Origin: Erysipelotrichales bacterium
GTDB lineage: Bacteria; Bacillota_I; Bacilli_A; Acholeplasmatales; WRBM01
DNA: 40,546 nt
Direction: 5' to 3'
Assembly (NCBI GenBank): GCA_009784525.1
Contig: WRBM01000015.1
Location: 1 to 40,546 of the forward strand
Shown here: positions 33,662-40,546 of the stretch, in pieces
Layout: every line of letters starts with the position of its first letter
Position numbering within the stretch: the stretch's first letter is position 1
Notes under the pieces: model-generated
Databases searched by the model: none
Told to the model about the DNA's origin: nothing
What the model saw: the letters and a program-made list of their open reading frames with translations, nothing else
Translations under genes and position numbers: made by a program

Positions 33662-33696
33662 AAAATAAGATTAGCATCACAGCTAATCTTATTTTT
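33662..33696 (+). terminator. Intra-operon terminator between oppA and oppB
   Basis: A perfect 14-bp stem (aaaataagattagc / gctaatcttatttt) with a 6-base loop, ending in TTTT/T. No promoter is evident before oppB, so oppBCDF probably depend on read-through. Confidence 0.85.
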
Positions 33697-33703
33697 AAAT
33701 ATA

Positions 33704-33720
33704 AATTCAGCTGAATTCAG
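33704..33720 (+). repeat. Overlapping palindromes upstream of oppB
   Basis: AATTCAGCTGAATT (33704-33717) is a perfect 14-bp palindrome and overlaps CTGAATTCAG (33711-33720), a second one. They lie 6 bases before AAAGGAGG of oppB. Possible protein-binding or RNA site; function unknown. Confidence 0.5.
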
Positions 33721-33742
33721 TATTTTAAAGGAGGTAATATTA

Positions 33743-34783
33743 GTGACAAAATATATCTTGCAGAGGATTGGACTAGTTTTTTTAACGCTTTTTATTATTT
33801 TAACCATTGTTTTTGTACTTTTAAGAATGTTGCCGTTTCAAATGATTCCAGGCACAGCAGAAGTACGGTTTGGTTTTTTTCAACATGAGGTAATATTAGG
33901 TAATGTTGTACAATTTAATGCCCCGCAAGCAAATAGAGGTGCTCATCTTTTTAGATTTGTTGACCATACAGGCATGCCATTTTATTTTTATCGAACATCA
34001 ATTAGTACACAATATTTTAGCTTTTTAAGAAACGTTTTTACTAGATGGGATTGGGGAGTTTCAACTCATATTCAACCTAATGAATCAGTCTTTAGAATTA
34101 TTGCTAGGATGTTACCGGTTACGATTAGAATAAATATTATTTCTTTTTTAATTGCGGTTCCGTTAGGTTTATTTTTAGGTGTTGTCGCTGCTTTGAATAA
34201 AAATAAAAAGACAGACCACATTATTTCAACGACATCCGCAATTCTTATTGCTGTACCAGGCTTTATTTTAATAATTATGTTGTTATTAATCTTTGCCTAC
34301 GGCGGCGGACCTTTACCAACTCAATTTCCAGTTCCGACAGACCCATTAGGGACAAGAATCTTAGGTTATATTTTGCCAGTTTTTGCGACTTCTTTAGGAA
34401 CTATAGCTGGCTATTCAAGATTTACGAGAGCTGAACTTTGTGAAGTTATCGCTAGTGATTATCTCTTGTTAGCTCGCACGAAGGGTTTAACAAAGAGACA
34501 GGCAATTACCCGTCATGCTTTTAAAAGTGCTTTTGTACCTATTCTTCCGGTTATTCTAGGTGGTTTAATTGGAATAATAAGTGGAAATATGATTATTGAA
34601 ACAATTTATGGTGTCCCAGGTATTGGCGCATTATTTATTAATGCCTTTAACGCAGAAGATTACAATGTTTTACTTGGATCAATGGCCTTTTTCGTTTTCA
34701 TTAGTTTAATGGCCGGTATATTAACTGATATATCTTATGGATTTATTGATCCAAGAGTTAGAATGGGAGGTGCCAAAAGATAA
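33743..34783 (+). CDS. oppB: Oligopeptide transporter permease OppB
   Basis: A 346-residue permease with six membrane segments. After the first segment comes an outer loop of about 90 residues, longer than in usual OppB (about 306 residues overall). The EAA loop that contacts the ATPases is ASDYLLLARTKGLTKRQAITRHAFKSA-like, around residues 233-260 (shown only in part: LLARTKGLTKRQAITRH). The protein ends with FIDPRVRMGG, a family hallmark. The start is GTG at 33743 behind AAAGGAGG. Its stop shares one base with the oppC start. Confidence 0.93.
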   Translation: MTKYILQRIGLVFLTLFIILTIVFVLLRMLPFQMIPGTAEVRFGFFQHEVILGNVVQFNAPQANRGAHLFRFVDHTGMPFYFYRTSISTQYFSFLRNVFTRWDWGVSTHIQPNESVFRIIARMLPVTIRINIISFLIAVPLGLFLGVVAALNKNKKTDHIISTTSAILIAVPGFILIIMLLLIFAYGGGPLPTQFPVPTDPLGTRILGYILPVFATSLGTIAGYSRFTRAELCEVIASDYLLLARTKGLTKRQAITRHAFKSAFVPILPVILGGLIGIISGNMIIETIYGVPGIGALFINAFNAEDYNVLLGSMAFFVFISLMAGILTDISYGFIDPRVRMGGAKR

Positions 34784-36756
34784 TGAGTAATAAAAAAGTT
34801 AAAGACGCTCACGGCAATGATGTAGAAATAACAAAAGCTAGTTTTACGCTTAGCCATGACAATAAACCAATTTTAGATCGAAAATTTGATCGAAAACCAA
34901 CAACTTTTACCAAAGATGCTTTTCGCAGATTCTGCAAAAATCGCTCATCTTTAGCGGCATTTTTCATTTTAGCGTTTCTAATTTTAAGTGCATTTTTAAT
35001 ACCACTTATTTCTAATAAAAATGTTACTGATGGCGTAAGAACAGACGAAAGATTTTTGCCACCAAAACTTTTTAATACGGGATTTGGTTTTTGGGACGGA
35101 ACTGTAAGAGTAAATAATATCATAATTAATCCAGTTACCGGTCTTCCTGATGAGCGAACTCATAATCAAGAAGGAATCCTTATGGATACTTATGTAGTAT
35201 CTGAAATAGGAGATTATTTTGTTGATAATGTGATTCCTTTTGGTTTCGGTGGTTTCTATATTTTTGGGGCTAATCAAGTTGAAAACCCAGTTACTGCAGA
35301 TAGTACAACTTTAAGAAATTTGCATGCTTTTGATTTTTCTAGAAGTGATAATCTGATTATTAGAGCACAATTTGCTAATTTAGGTGTGCACAATGGTCGG
35401 CAATTTGCTGAACATCGATTTATCCTTGATCATAGTTTAGGAAGAATTGAGCTCAGTGGTTGGAGCAATGCTCATGGAGCATTTGAAATCAATGTTAATG
35501 ATTTTTTATTTGCTTCCGATATGACACCTATTACGGATGTCATGGATGCACGTCTTGGTATTGAACTTAGAAGAACAAACTTTAATACATATATCGCTAT
35601 TGAAGAATTAATTTTTAGTTCTGATAATCCAGATCTTGCTGAAACACTTGAAGTTAATTCGATGACAGATGCTAGTGCCAAATTGCGAAAAGGAGCAATA
35701 GTAGGTGGTTCATCATTTCCAGCTGGACACTGGGAAACTGCTAATGCTATTATCGGAGTTCATCGGGCTAATATCCTAAGGGCATCATTTACTTATAATC
35801 CTTATGCAAGTGTTTTTAACGTTCAACGTGATACGACAAGAATCGTCAACTCCCGTATGCAACGTTATATTGATTTAGGCTGGGCCGAATTTGATTTTTC
35901 GGCTTCAGAAGCAGATGCTCCTGCTACATTTAGACGTTTAGACGACCGCTGTTCAATATTATCAGTTAATAGTGTTAGGATAATTGCAACGGCACCTATG
36001 CCAGGCGTTCCTTCGGAACTTATTCATACCTTTGATGTGCAATTAATTATGTATCGCTTTTATGGATATAACTCAGTTCCTAGATTTATTTTTGGCACAA
36101 ATCATCAAGGATTAGATATGATGACACTTGTGGCAGTTGGCTTAAGAACATCTTTAATTATTGCTTTTTCTGTTTTTGCTATCTGCTTTGTTTTTGGGAT
36201 TATTTGGGGTTCTGTAAGTGGCTATTTTGGCGGTAAAGTTGACTTACTGATGGAAAGAATTATGGACATTTTAGGAGCCGTTCCGCAGCTTTTGATTCTC
36301 TCCTTAGTTTTTTTACATTTTGGTAGAAATTTTGGTACTTTTGTCTTTGCCTTAGTTATAACTGGCTGGTTAGGTGTTGCGGCTCGAACTAGAGTTCAGT
36401 TTTATATTTATAGAGACCGTGAATTCGTTTTGGCTAGCCGGACATTAGGAGCTTCAGACAAAAGATTAATTTTCCGTCATATCTTACCTAATGCTATGGG
36501 AACGATCATTACAACTAGTGTTCTTATGGTTGCTGGTGTTATAGGTGCAGAAGCAGCACTTGCATTTATTGGTGTTGGTTTAACAAATGGTCATTCATTT
36601 GGTGTTATTTTGAATCAAAATCAACAATTTATTGATACCTTACCACATTTAGTTATTTTACCAGTAGTAATTTTCGCTTTATTTATGATTTCTTTGAATC
36701 TTTTTGGTAACGGATTACGGGATGCTGTAAACAGTTCTCTGAAAGGAGCTGAATAA
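34783..36756 (+). CDS. oppC: Oligopeptide transporter permease OppC with a large outer insertion
   Basis: A 657-residue permease, about twice the common 300-340. An N-terminal cytoplasmic tail (1-54) and the first membrane segment (about 55-76) are ordinary. Then comes a region of about 370 residues (77-445) outside the membrane, rich in beta-type and aromatic residues (for example IRAQFANLGVHNGRQ, IELSGWSNAHGAFEINVND). After it the normal OppC core resumes: LRTSLIIAFSVFAICFVFG, VSGYFGGKVDLLMERIMDIL, and the EAA loop LGASDKRLIFRHILPNAMG. The insertion may dock the large OppA or bind ligand; I recognise no family in it. Codon use looks like the neighbours, so it does not look like a recent graft. 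Confidence 0.88.
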   Translation: MSNKKVKDAHGNDVEITKASFTLSHDNKPILDRKFDRKPTTFTKDAFRRFCKNRSSLAAFFILAFLILSAFLIPLISNKNVTDGVRTDERFLPPKLFNTGFGFWDGTVRVNNIIINPVTGLPDERTHNQEGILMDTYVVSEIGDYFVDNVIPFGFGGFYIFGANQVENPVTADSTTLRNLHAFDFSRSDNLIIRAQFANLGVHNGRQFAEHRFILDHSLGRIELSGWSNAHGAFEINVNDFLFASDMTPITDVMDARLGIELRRTNFNTYIAIEELIFSSDNPDLAETLEVNSMTDASAKLRKGAIVGGSSFPAGHWETANAIIGVHRANILRASFTYNPYASVFNVQRDTTRIVNSRMQRYIDLGWAEFDFSASEADAPATFRRLDDRCSILSVNSVRIIATAPMPGVPSELIHTFDVQLIMYRFYGYNSVPRFIFGTNHQGLDMMTLVAVGLRTSLIIAFSVFAICFVFGIIWGSVSGYFGGKVDLLMERIMDILGAVPQLLILSLVFLHFGRNFGTFVFALVITGWLGVAARTRVQFYIYRDREFVLASRTLGASDKRLIFRHILPNAMGTIITTSVLMVAGVIGAEAALAFIGVGLTNGHSFGVILNQNQQFIDTLPHLVILPVVIFALFMISLNLFGNGLRDAVNSSLKGAE

Positions 36757-36757
36757 A

Positions 36758-38251
36758 ATGGCTAAAAAAGTATTAGAAGTTAAAGATTTGAAAATTTCTT
36801 TTAAGACGGATAATGGTTTTGTGCGCGCTGTTCGTAATGTTTCTTTTGATTTAGAAGAAGGCGAGACTTTATGTGTAGTTGGTGAATCAGGGTCTGGAAA
36901 ATCAGTTACCTCTAAAGCTATTATGGGTATTTTAGCGAATAATGCAATTGTTGAAAATGGAAGCATTATTTATGAAGGCGAAAACTTGCTAGAAGTTTCT
37001 GAAGAAGAATTTCACCGTATCAGAGGTAAAAAGATTGGGATGATTTTCCAAGATCCGTTATCTAGTTTAAATCCAATTGTTAAAATTGGTAAACAGATTA
37101 CAGAGGCTACCTTAGTTAATTCCTGTAAAATCAAAAAGTTGTTTCAGGAAAAGATTGTTATTCAATTAGTGGCTTATCGTAATTTTATCTCGCAAAATAA
37201 AATTGCTTATCTTAAGGCCTTAGCAAAATATGAAGAAGAGAAAGCAACTGCTAAAAAAAGACTTAAGGAAGAATCGCTTTCTGAAGCTGAAAGCGCGGCA
37301 ATCAAAGAAAGCGTTAGAGCTTCTAAAATGGCTTATCTAGCAATTAAGCTTAAATTAAAGGCAGAACGAAAAGAAAAGCTACCGGCTTTAAAATCAGCAC
37401 TTAAAAAGCGTAAAAAAGAGGCCAAAGCAGAAGTTAAAGTTTATAGAAGCACTTTGAAGGCAGAATATGCAGCTAAGATATCAACTTTAAAGGCTTCTAA
37501 AGCTAATGCTAAGGAATCAGATATTGAAAAAATTGATCAGGAATTAGCTTTAGTAAAAAAAGAGTACATAGATAGCCTTTACATTACTAAAGCCGAAGCA
37601 AAACGTCGGGCGATTGAGATTATGACCGAAGTTGGAATACCGATGCCAGAAAGAAGATTCAAACAGTATCCGTTTCAATTTTCTGGAGGAATGCGTCAGC
37701 GTATCGTTATTGCGATTGCTTTAACAGCTGATCCGGATATCTTAATTTGTGATGAGCCAACAACAGCACTAGACGTTACAATTCAGGCACAAATTCTTGA
37801 TTTGATTAATAAGTTGAAAAGAGAAAGAAAACTTTCTTGTGTCTTTATTACGCATGACTTAGGGGTAGTTGCGAACATGGCTGATAGAGTTGCGGTTATG
37901 TATGCTGGAAAAATTGTTGAATACGGTTCAGTAAACGATATTTTCTATAATCCAAAACATCCTTATACCTGGGCTTTATTATCATCAATTCCAGATGTTG
38001 ATTCCAAAGAGCGCTTAGAAGCGATTCCTGGTACACCACCGGATATGATTTATCCGCCAGCTGGTGACGCTTTTGCTTTAAGAAGCAAATATGCGATGGG
38101 AATTGATTTTAATCATGAACCACCTTTTTTTAAAGTCAGTGATAATCACTATGCAGCGACCTGGCTTTTACATCCTGATGCACCAAAGGTAGAGATGCCT
38201 AAGATTGTTGCGGAAAGAATTGAAAGAACTAAAGGAGGAAGTCAACAATGA
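36758..38251 (+). CDS. oppD: Oligopeptide transporter ATPase OppD with a coiled-coil insertion
   Basis: A 497-residue ATPase. Walker A is GESGSGKS (42-49), Q-loop FQDP with Q98, signature FSGGMRQR (308-315), Walker B ILICDEPTTALD (329-340), H-loop H366. Between the Q-loop region and the helix that leads to the signature, about 155 residues (122-277) are inserted. They are almost only Lys, Glu, Ala, Leu and Arg (e.g. ALKSALKKRKKEAKAEVKVY) and should form long helices or a coiled coil. The family normally has 320-360 residues. All catalytic motifs are intact. The C-terminal part has the Opp/Dpp motif IPGTPPDMIYPPAGDAF but the zinc/iron-sulfur-type cysteines often found there are missing. It overlaps oppF by 4 bases. 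Confidence 0.9.
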   Translation: MAKKVLEVKDLKISFKTDNGFVRAVRNVSFDLEEGETLCVVGESGSGKSVTSKAIMGILANNAIVENGSIIYEGENLLEVSEEEFHRIRGKKIGMIFQDPLSSLNPIVKIGKQITEATLVNSCKIKKLFQEKIVIQLVAYRNFISQNKIAYLKALAKYEEEKATAKKRLKEESLSEAESAAIKESVRASKMAYLAIKLKLKAERKEKLPALKSALKKRKKEAKAEVKVYRSTLKAEYAAKISTLKASKANAKESDIEKIDQELALVKKEYIDSLYITKAEAKRRAIEIMTEVGIPMPERRFKQYPFQFSGGMRQRIVIAIALTADPDILICDEPTTALDVTIQAQILDLINKLKRERKLSCVFITHDLGVVANMADRVAVMYAGKIVEYGSVNDIFYNPKHPYTWALLSSIPDVDSKERLEAIPGTPPDMIYPPAGDAFALRSKYAMGIDFNHEPPFFKVSDNHYAATWLLHPDAPKVEMPKIVAERIERTKGGSQQ

Positions 38252-39573
38252 GTAAAATGAAGAAAGCTCGTGATTTCCAATTTCAGGAAGAAGCGAAAAG
38301 CAGATTAGCCGCTGAGCAGGAAGGTCAGACTTTCGCCGATGATTATGAGAATCCTGCTTATAAGATTAATGCTAGTGTTAAAAGCAAGCAAGAATTATTA
38401 GATCAAAACATTATTCTTTCTGTTCGTAACTTGAAACAACATTTTAAACTGGGAAGAGGTTTAAGTAAAATCAGGTTAAAAGCTGTCAGTAATATTTCTT
38501 TTGATGTTAAAGAAGGCGAATGTTTTGGAATAGTTGGTGAGTCTGGCTGTGGTAAAACAACAACCGGACGCTCAATTATCAGACTTTATAATATTACTTC
38601 TGGTTCGATTTATTATAAGGGATATAGAATTAGCGCTGGTAGTCGTTGGAATCAAAAGGAAATCAAATTCACTAAGTTACGTCTAAAAGAAAAGACAGAA
38701 GAGCTTAACAAGAAGATGAATGATGAAATTGCGCTTTTGAATAAAGAAACTGCGGATAACCAAAAGTTGATTGGTGAAATTAAAAATCGTTATCAAGCGG
38801 AAATTGCGGTTTTAGAAAAACAAAGCCAAGAGATTATCAATGAACAAAATAAAAAAATCAGTCAAATCAAATATGATCATAAGCATGTTAATCGTAAACT
38901 TATGAATGAGATTCAAATGATTTTTCAGGATCCTATTGATTCACTTGATCCGAGAATGACTGTTGCGGATATTATTCAGGAAGGCTTAATAGTACAAGGA
39001 AAACGTAACAAGCGTGAAAATCACCGTAAGGTTGTAGAAATGCTTAATAAAGTTGGACTTGTTGAGGATCATGCTTCTCGTTATCCTCATGAATTTTCTG
39101 GGGGACAAAGACAAAGAATTGGTATTGCCAGAGCTTTAATTATGAATCCAAAGTTATTGATTTGTGATGAGCCAATCAGTGCTTTAGATGTCTCAATAAG
39201 AGCGCAAGTTATCAATCTTTTAAATGATCTTAAAGAAGAATATGGTCTAACTATCCTTTTTATTGCCCATGACTTAAGTGTTGTCAAATATTTTTGTGAC
39301 CGAATTGCGGTTATGTATTTTGGTAAAATTGTTGAGCTAACAACAAGCGATGCTTTATTTAAGAATCCGCTTCATCCTTATACACAATCATTATTATCAG
39401 CAATTCCTAAACCAGATCCGATTTCAGAAAAAGTAAGAATTCGTCAACCTTATAATCCTGGTATGCATGATTATACAGTTGATACGCCACAATTAAGAGA
39501 AATCGTTGAAGGTCATTTTGTTTACTGTAACGAAAAAGAATTTGCGGAATATCAGAAAAACTACAAGGCATAA
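38248..39573 (+). CDS. oppF: Oligopeptide transporter ATPase OppF with a coiled-coil insertion
   Basis: A 441-residue ATPase, the partner of OppD. An N-terminal extension (1-52) precedes the domain. Walker A is GESGCGKTT (97-105), Q-loop IFQDP with Q227, signature FSGGQRQR (283-290), Walker B LLICDEPISALD (303-314), H-loop H341. About 75-80 residues (135-212), rich in Lys, Glu, Asn and Ile (e.g. KEKTEELNKKMNDEIALLNK), are inserted between Walker A and the Q-loop, where ordinary OppF has only a short linker. They look like a helical hairpin. The C-terminus is typical (HPYTQSLLSAIPKPDP). Confidence 0.9.
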   Translation: MSKMKKARDFQFQEEAKSRLAAEQEGQTFADDYENPAYKINASVKSKQELLDQNIILSVRNLKQHFKLGRGLSKIRLKAVSNISFDVKEGECFGIVGESGCGKTTTGRSIIRLYNITSGSIYYKGYRISAGSRWNQKEIKFTKLRLKEKTEELNKKMNDEIALLNKETADNQKLIGEIKNRYQAEIAVLEKQSQEIINEQNKKISQIKYDHKHVNRKLMNEIQMIFQDPIDSLDPRMTVADIIQEGLIVQGKRNKRENHRKVVEMLNKVGLVEDHASRYPHEFSGGQRQRIGIARALIMNPKLLICDEPISALDVSIRAQVINLLNDLKEEYGLTILFIAHDLSVVKYFCDRIAVMYFGKIVELTTSDALFKNPLHPYTQSLLSAIPKPDPISEKVRIRQPYNPGMHDYTVDTPQLREIVEGHFVYCNEKEFAEYQKNYKA

Positions 39574-39581
39574 CAAACATC

Positions 39582-40052
39582 ATGATTAAGGTTTTTGTGA
39601 CACCAAGTTGTTCTTCGAGTAATAAAGCAAAAAAATGGTTTAAGCTCCACCATATACCTTTTCAAGAGATTAATCTATTAACTCGTCAATTGCAAATTTT
39701 TGAAATAAAAGAAATTCTTCAATATACTGAAAATGGTTTTGAAGATATAATTTCTAAAAAAAGTGATTATTTTCGGAATAATCCTCTTGATTTTGAAACA
39801 ATGTCTTTCAATGATTTATCGGAAATTATTATTAATAATCCCAGAATCCTTAAGAGGCCTTTGATTTTAGGACCAAACTCCTTACAAATAGGCTTTAATG
39901 ATGAAGATATCAGGGAATTTATTCCTAAGGAATTAAGAGAACGGGTTATTTGTGAAGATTGCGATGTTTTTAATAATCCTTGTGAATACTTAAATCTTTT
40001 AAAGAATTATTTTGAGGAAATCAAGGCAGAATTAAAGAATAAACAAGCATAA
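39582..40052 (+). CDS. Spx/ArsC-family regulator with a single N-terminal cysteine
   Basis: A 156-residue protein of the Spx family, which binds the RNA polymerase alpha C-terminal domain and controls redox-stress genes. The thioredoxin-like start is FVTPSCSSSNKAKKWF: the redox CXXC of Spx is CSSS, so the second Cys is lost. The family block RPLILGPNSLQIGFNDEDIREFIP is clear (about residues 92-115; partly quoted in the finding). Near the end it has extra cysteines, CEDCDVFNNPC (about 126-136). It is longer than usual Spx (about 131). It begins 8 bases after oppF and probably shares the opp transcript; a weak AAGG is the only ribosome site. Confidence 0.8.
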   Translation: MIKVFVTPSCSSSNKAKKWFKLHHIPFQEINLLTRQLQIFEIKEILQYTENGFEDIISKKSDYFRNNPLDFETMSFNDLSEIIINNPRILKRPLILGPNSLQIGFNDEDIREFIPKELRERVICEDCDVFNNPCEYLNLLKNYFEEIKAELKNKQA

Positions 40053-40060
40053 TTTTATAT

Positions 40061-40094
40061 AGTTGTCACTTTTAATGAGTGGCAACTTTTCTTT
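40061..40094 (+). terminator. Rho-independent terminator of the opp-spx unit
   Basis: Stem agttgtcac (40061-40069) / gtggcaact (40079-40087), one G-U pair, 9-base loop, followed by TTTTCTTT. Confidence 0.8.
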
Positions 40095-40123
40095 ATGTTA
40101 TAATATTTAAAGAGGGTTTTATT

Positions 40124-40213
40124 ATGAAAATAATTAGAGCGGGTTTAGAAGATGCAGATTTATTTAGTCAAGAAAAATTAATTTATGGGGCTTGTTGCTT
40201 TTATTCATTATAA
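40124..40213 (+). pseudogene. Remnant of a GNAT-type acetyltransferase start
   Basis: A 29-residue frame begins MKIIRAGLEDADLFSQEKL, the typical opening of GNAT acetyltransferases, then runs into unrelated sequence and stops. AGAGGG precedes the ATG and TATAAT stands at 40099-40104. The body of the gene is missing, so this is probably a truncated gene. The match is short. Confidence 0.4.
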
Positions 40214-40307
40214 CATTTACATTTTTCTCAAATTTAACCCTAAAACCATAGTTTTATTTGCTTTATCTAGAACGTTTTCTCAAGCTGAAAAAAATTAAAA
40301 ATAATTC

Positions 40308-40359
40308 TTGTTTTTACTAGATTTTAGTGTTATAATAACATCATATTCTTAACAAGAAT
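40308..40359 (+). promoter_or_regulatory. Promoter followed by an operator-like palindrome
   Basis: TTGTTT (40308-40313) and TATAAT (40331-40336) with a 17-base spacer. ATTCTT-AAC-AAGAAT (40345-40359), a perfect 15-base inverted repeat, lies at the expected transcription start. A ribosome site (GAGGTAA) and ATG at 40372 follow, but that frame stops after 14 residues (MSILVRGIIAYYRL). It looks like the intact front of a gene that was destroyed. Confidence 0.55.
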
Positions 40360-40396
40360 CGAGGTAAAAAAATGAGCATCTTGGTAAGAGGAATAA

Positions 40397-40546
40397 TCGC
40401 TTATTACAGACTATGACAGGAAGCTTATTAATTCAGATATTAATGCCAGTTTAAATATAATGGCAAAAAGTAAACCCAAAGACGATGAAGTAATTCAGAG
40501 TTTGAGGAATAGCGGTCTAACAATACCTTTACGATTACAAGTTCAA
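40397..40546 (+). pseudogene. C-terminal fragment of an IS200/IS605-type TnpB
   Basis: An open frame to the window end carries LINSDINASLNIMAKSKP, like the INADVNGSLNILRK motif near the end of TnpB (OrfB) proteins of IS200/IS605 elements, followed by LRNSGLTIPLRLQVQ, like the closing nPvRl segment. The RuvC-type catalytic parts and the zinc motif in front of it are missing; a stop (TAA at 40394) precedes the frame. It is a relic of a transposon end. The rest lies beyond the window. Confidence 0.55.

Noticed and set aside
1-40546. Mycoplasma-type code with TGA as Trp
   Set aside because: Several genes end in TGA with coupled starts (1839-1841, 7988-7990), and Trp residues are TGG.
1-40546. 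CRISPR array, tRNA or rRNA genes, complete insertion sequence, prophage
   Set aside because: No regular spaced repeats, no cloverleaf-like sequence, no rRNA motifs and no phage genes were seen. Only transposase fragments are present.

Overview
The window is AT-rich, densely coded DNA from a low-GC Bacillota bacterium. The genetic code is standard: TGA ends several genes (for example at 1839-1841 and 17329-17331) and Trp is TGG. Gene content points to a walled cell from the Bacilli/Erysipelotrichia/Mollicutes neighbourhood. It has PolC, CcpA, an Spx-like protein, a tRNA-Trp T-box, MurC and alanine racemase, together with an enlarged oligopeptide transporter like those of Mollicutes. A SpoIIQ-like protein and a CotD-like coat protein suggest an endospore former or a recent descendant of one. 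I cannot name the species. No rRNA, tRNA or CRISPR was seen.

Layout. 1-1140: spoIIQ-like gene and a Gly/Tyr-rich coat-like gene, each with its own terminator. 1148-4374: a TetR-type regulator with a perfect 17-bp operator over its own -35 box, in an operon with an ABC-2 exporter (ATPase plus duplicated permease). 4375-8526: a heterodimeric ABC exporter with one degenerate ATP site, then a GNAT acetyltransferase. 8644-10203: mnmM (ytqB) and ytqA on the minus strand, divergent from polC (10306-14847). 14906-16156: a Bax-inhibitor-1/YccA membrane protein and the CotD-like gene. 16157-17668: a gene-poor stretch with a decayed IS1595-type transposase, a lipoprotein and a tiny exported peptide. 17669-22723: leuS, a membrane protein, rimM-trmD-lipoprotein (a dead rhodanese) and rplS. 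22778-26348: murC, ccpA, tyrS. 26351-28698: alr facing trpS with no gap, trpS being under T-box control. 28703-31001: pepF and a DUF3899-like gene, divergent. 31041-39573: oppABCDF with a cre-like site, a structured leader and a terminator between oppA and oppB. 39582-40546: an Spx-like gene followed by gene debris (GNAT start, TnpB end).

The most unusual part is the Opp transporter. OppA is oversized, OppC carries about 370 extra extracellular residues, and both ATPases OppD and OppF carry long charged helical insertions at different points of the nucleotide-binding domain. The insertions look matched, as if the complex had gained an extra cytoplasmic coiled-coil and an extra outer module. 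CcpA-type cre-like sites lie at the ccpA promoter, upstream of opp and upstream of the lipoprotein gene at 16750, suggesting shared catabolite control.
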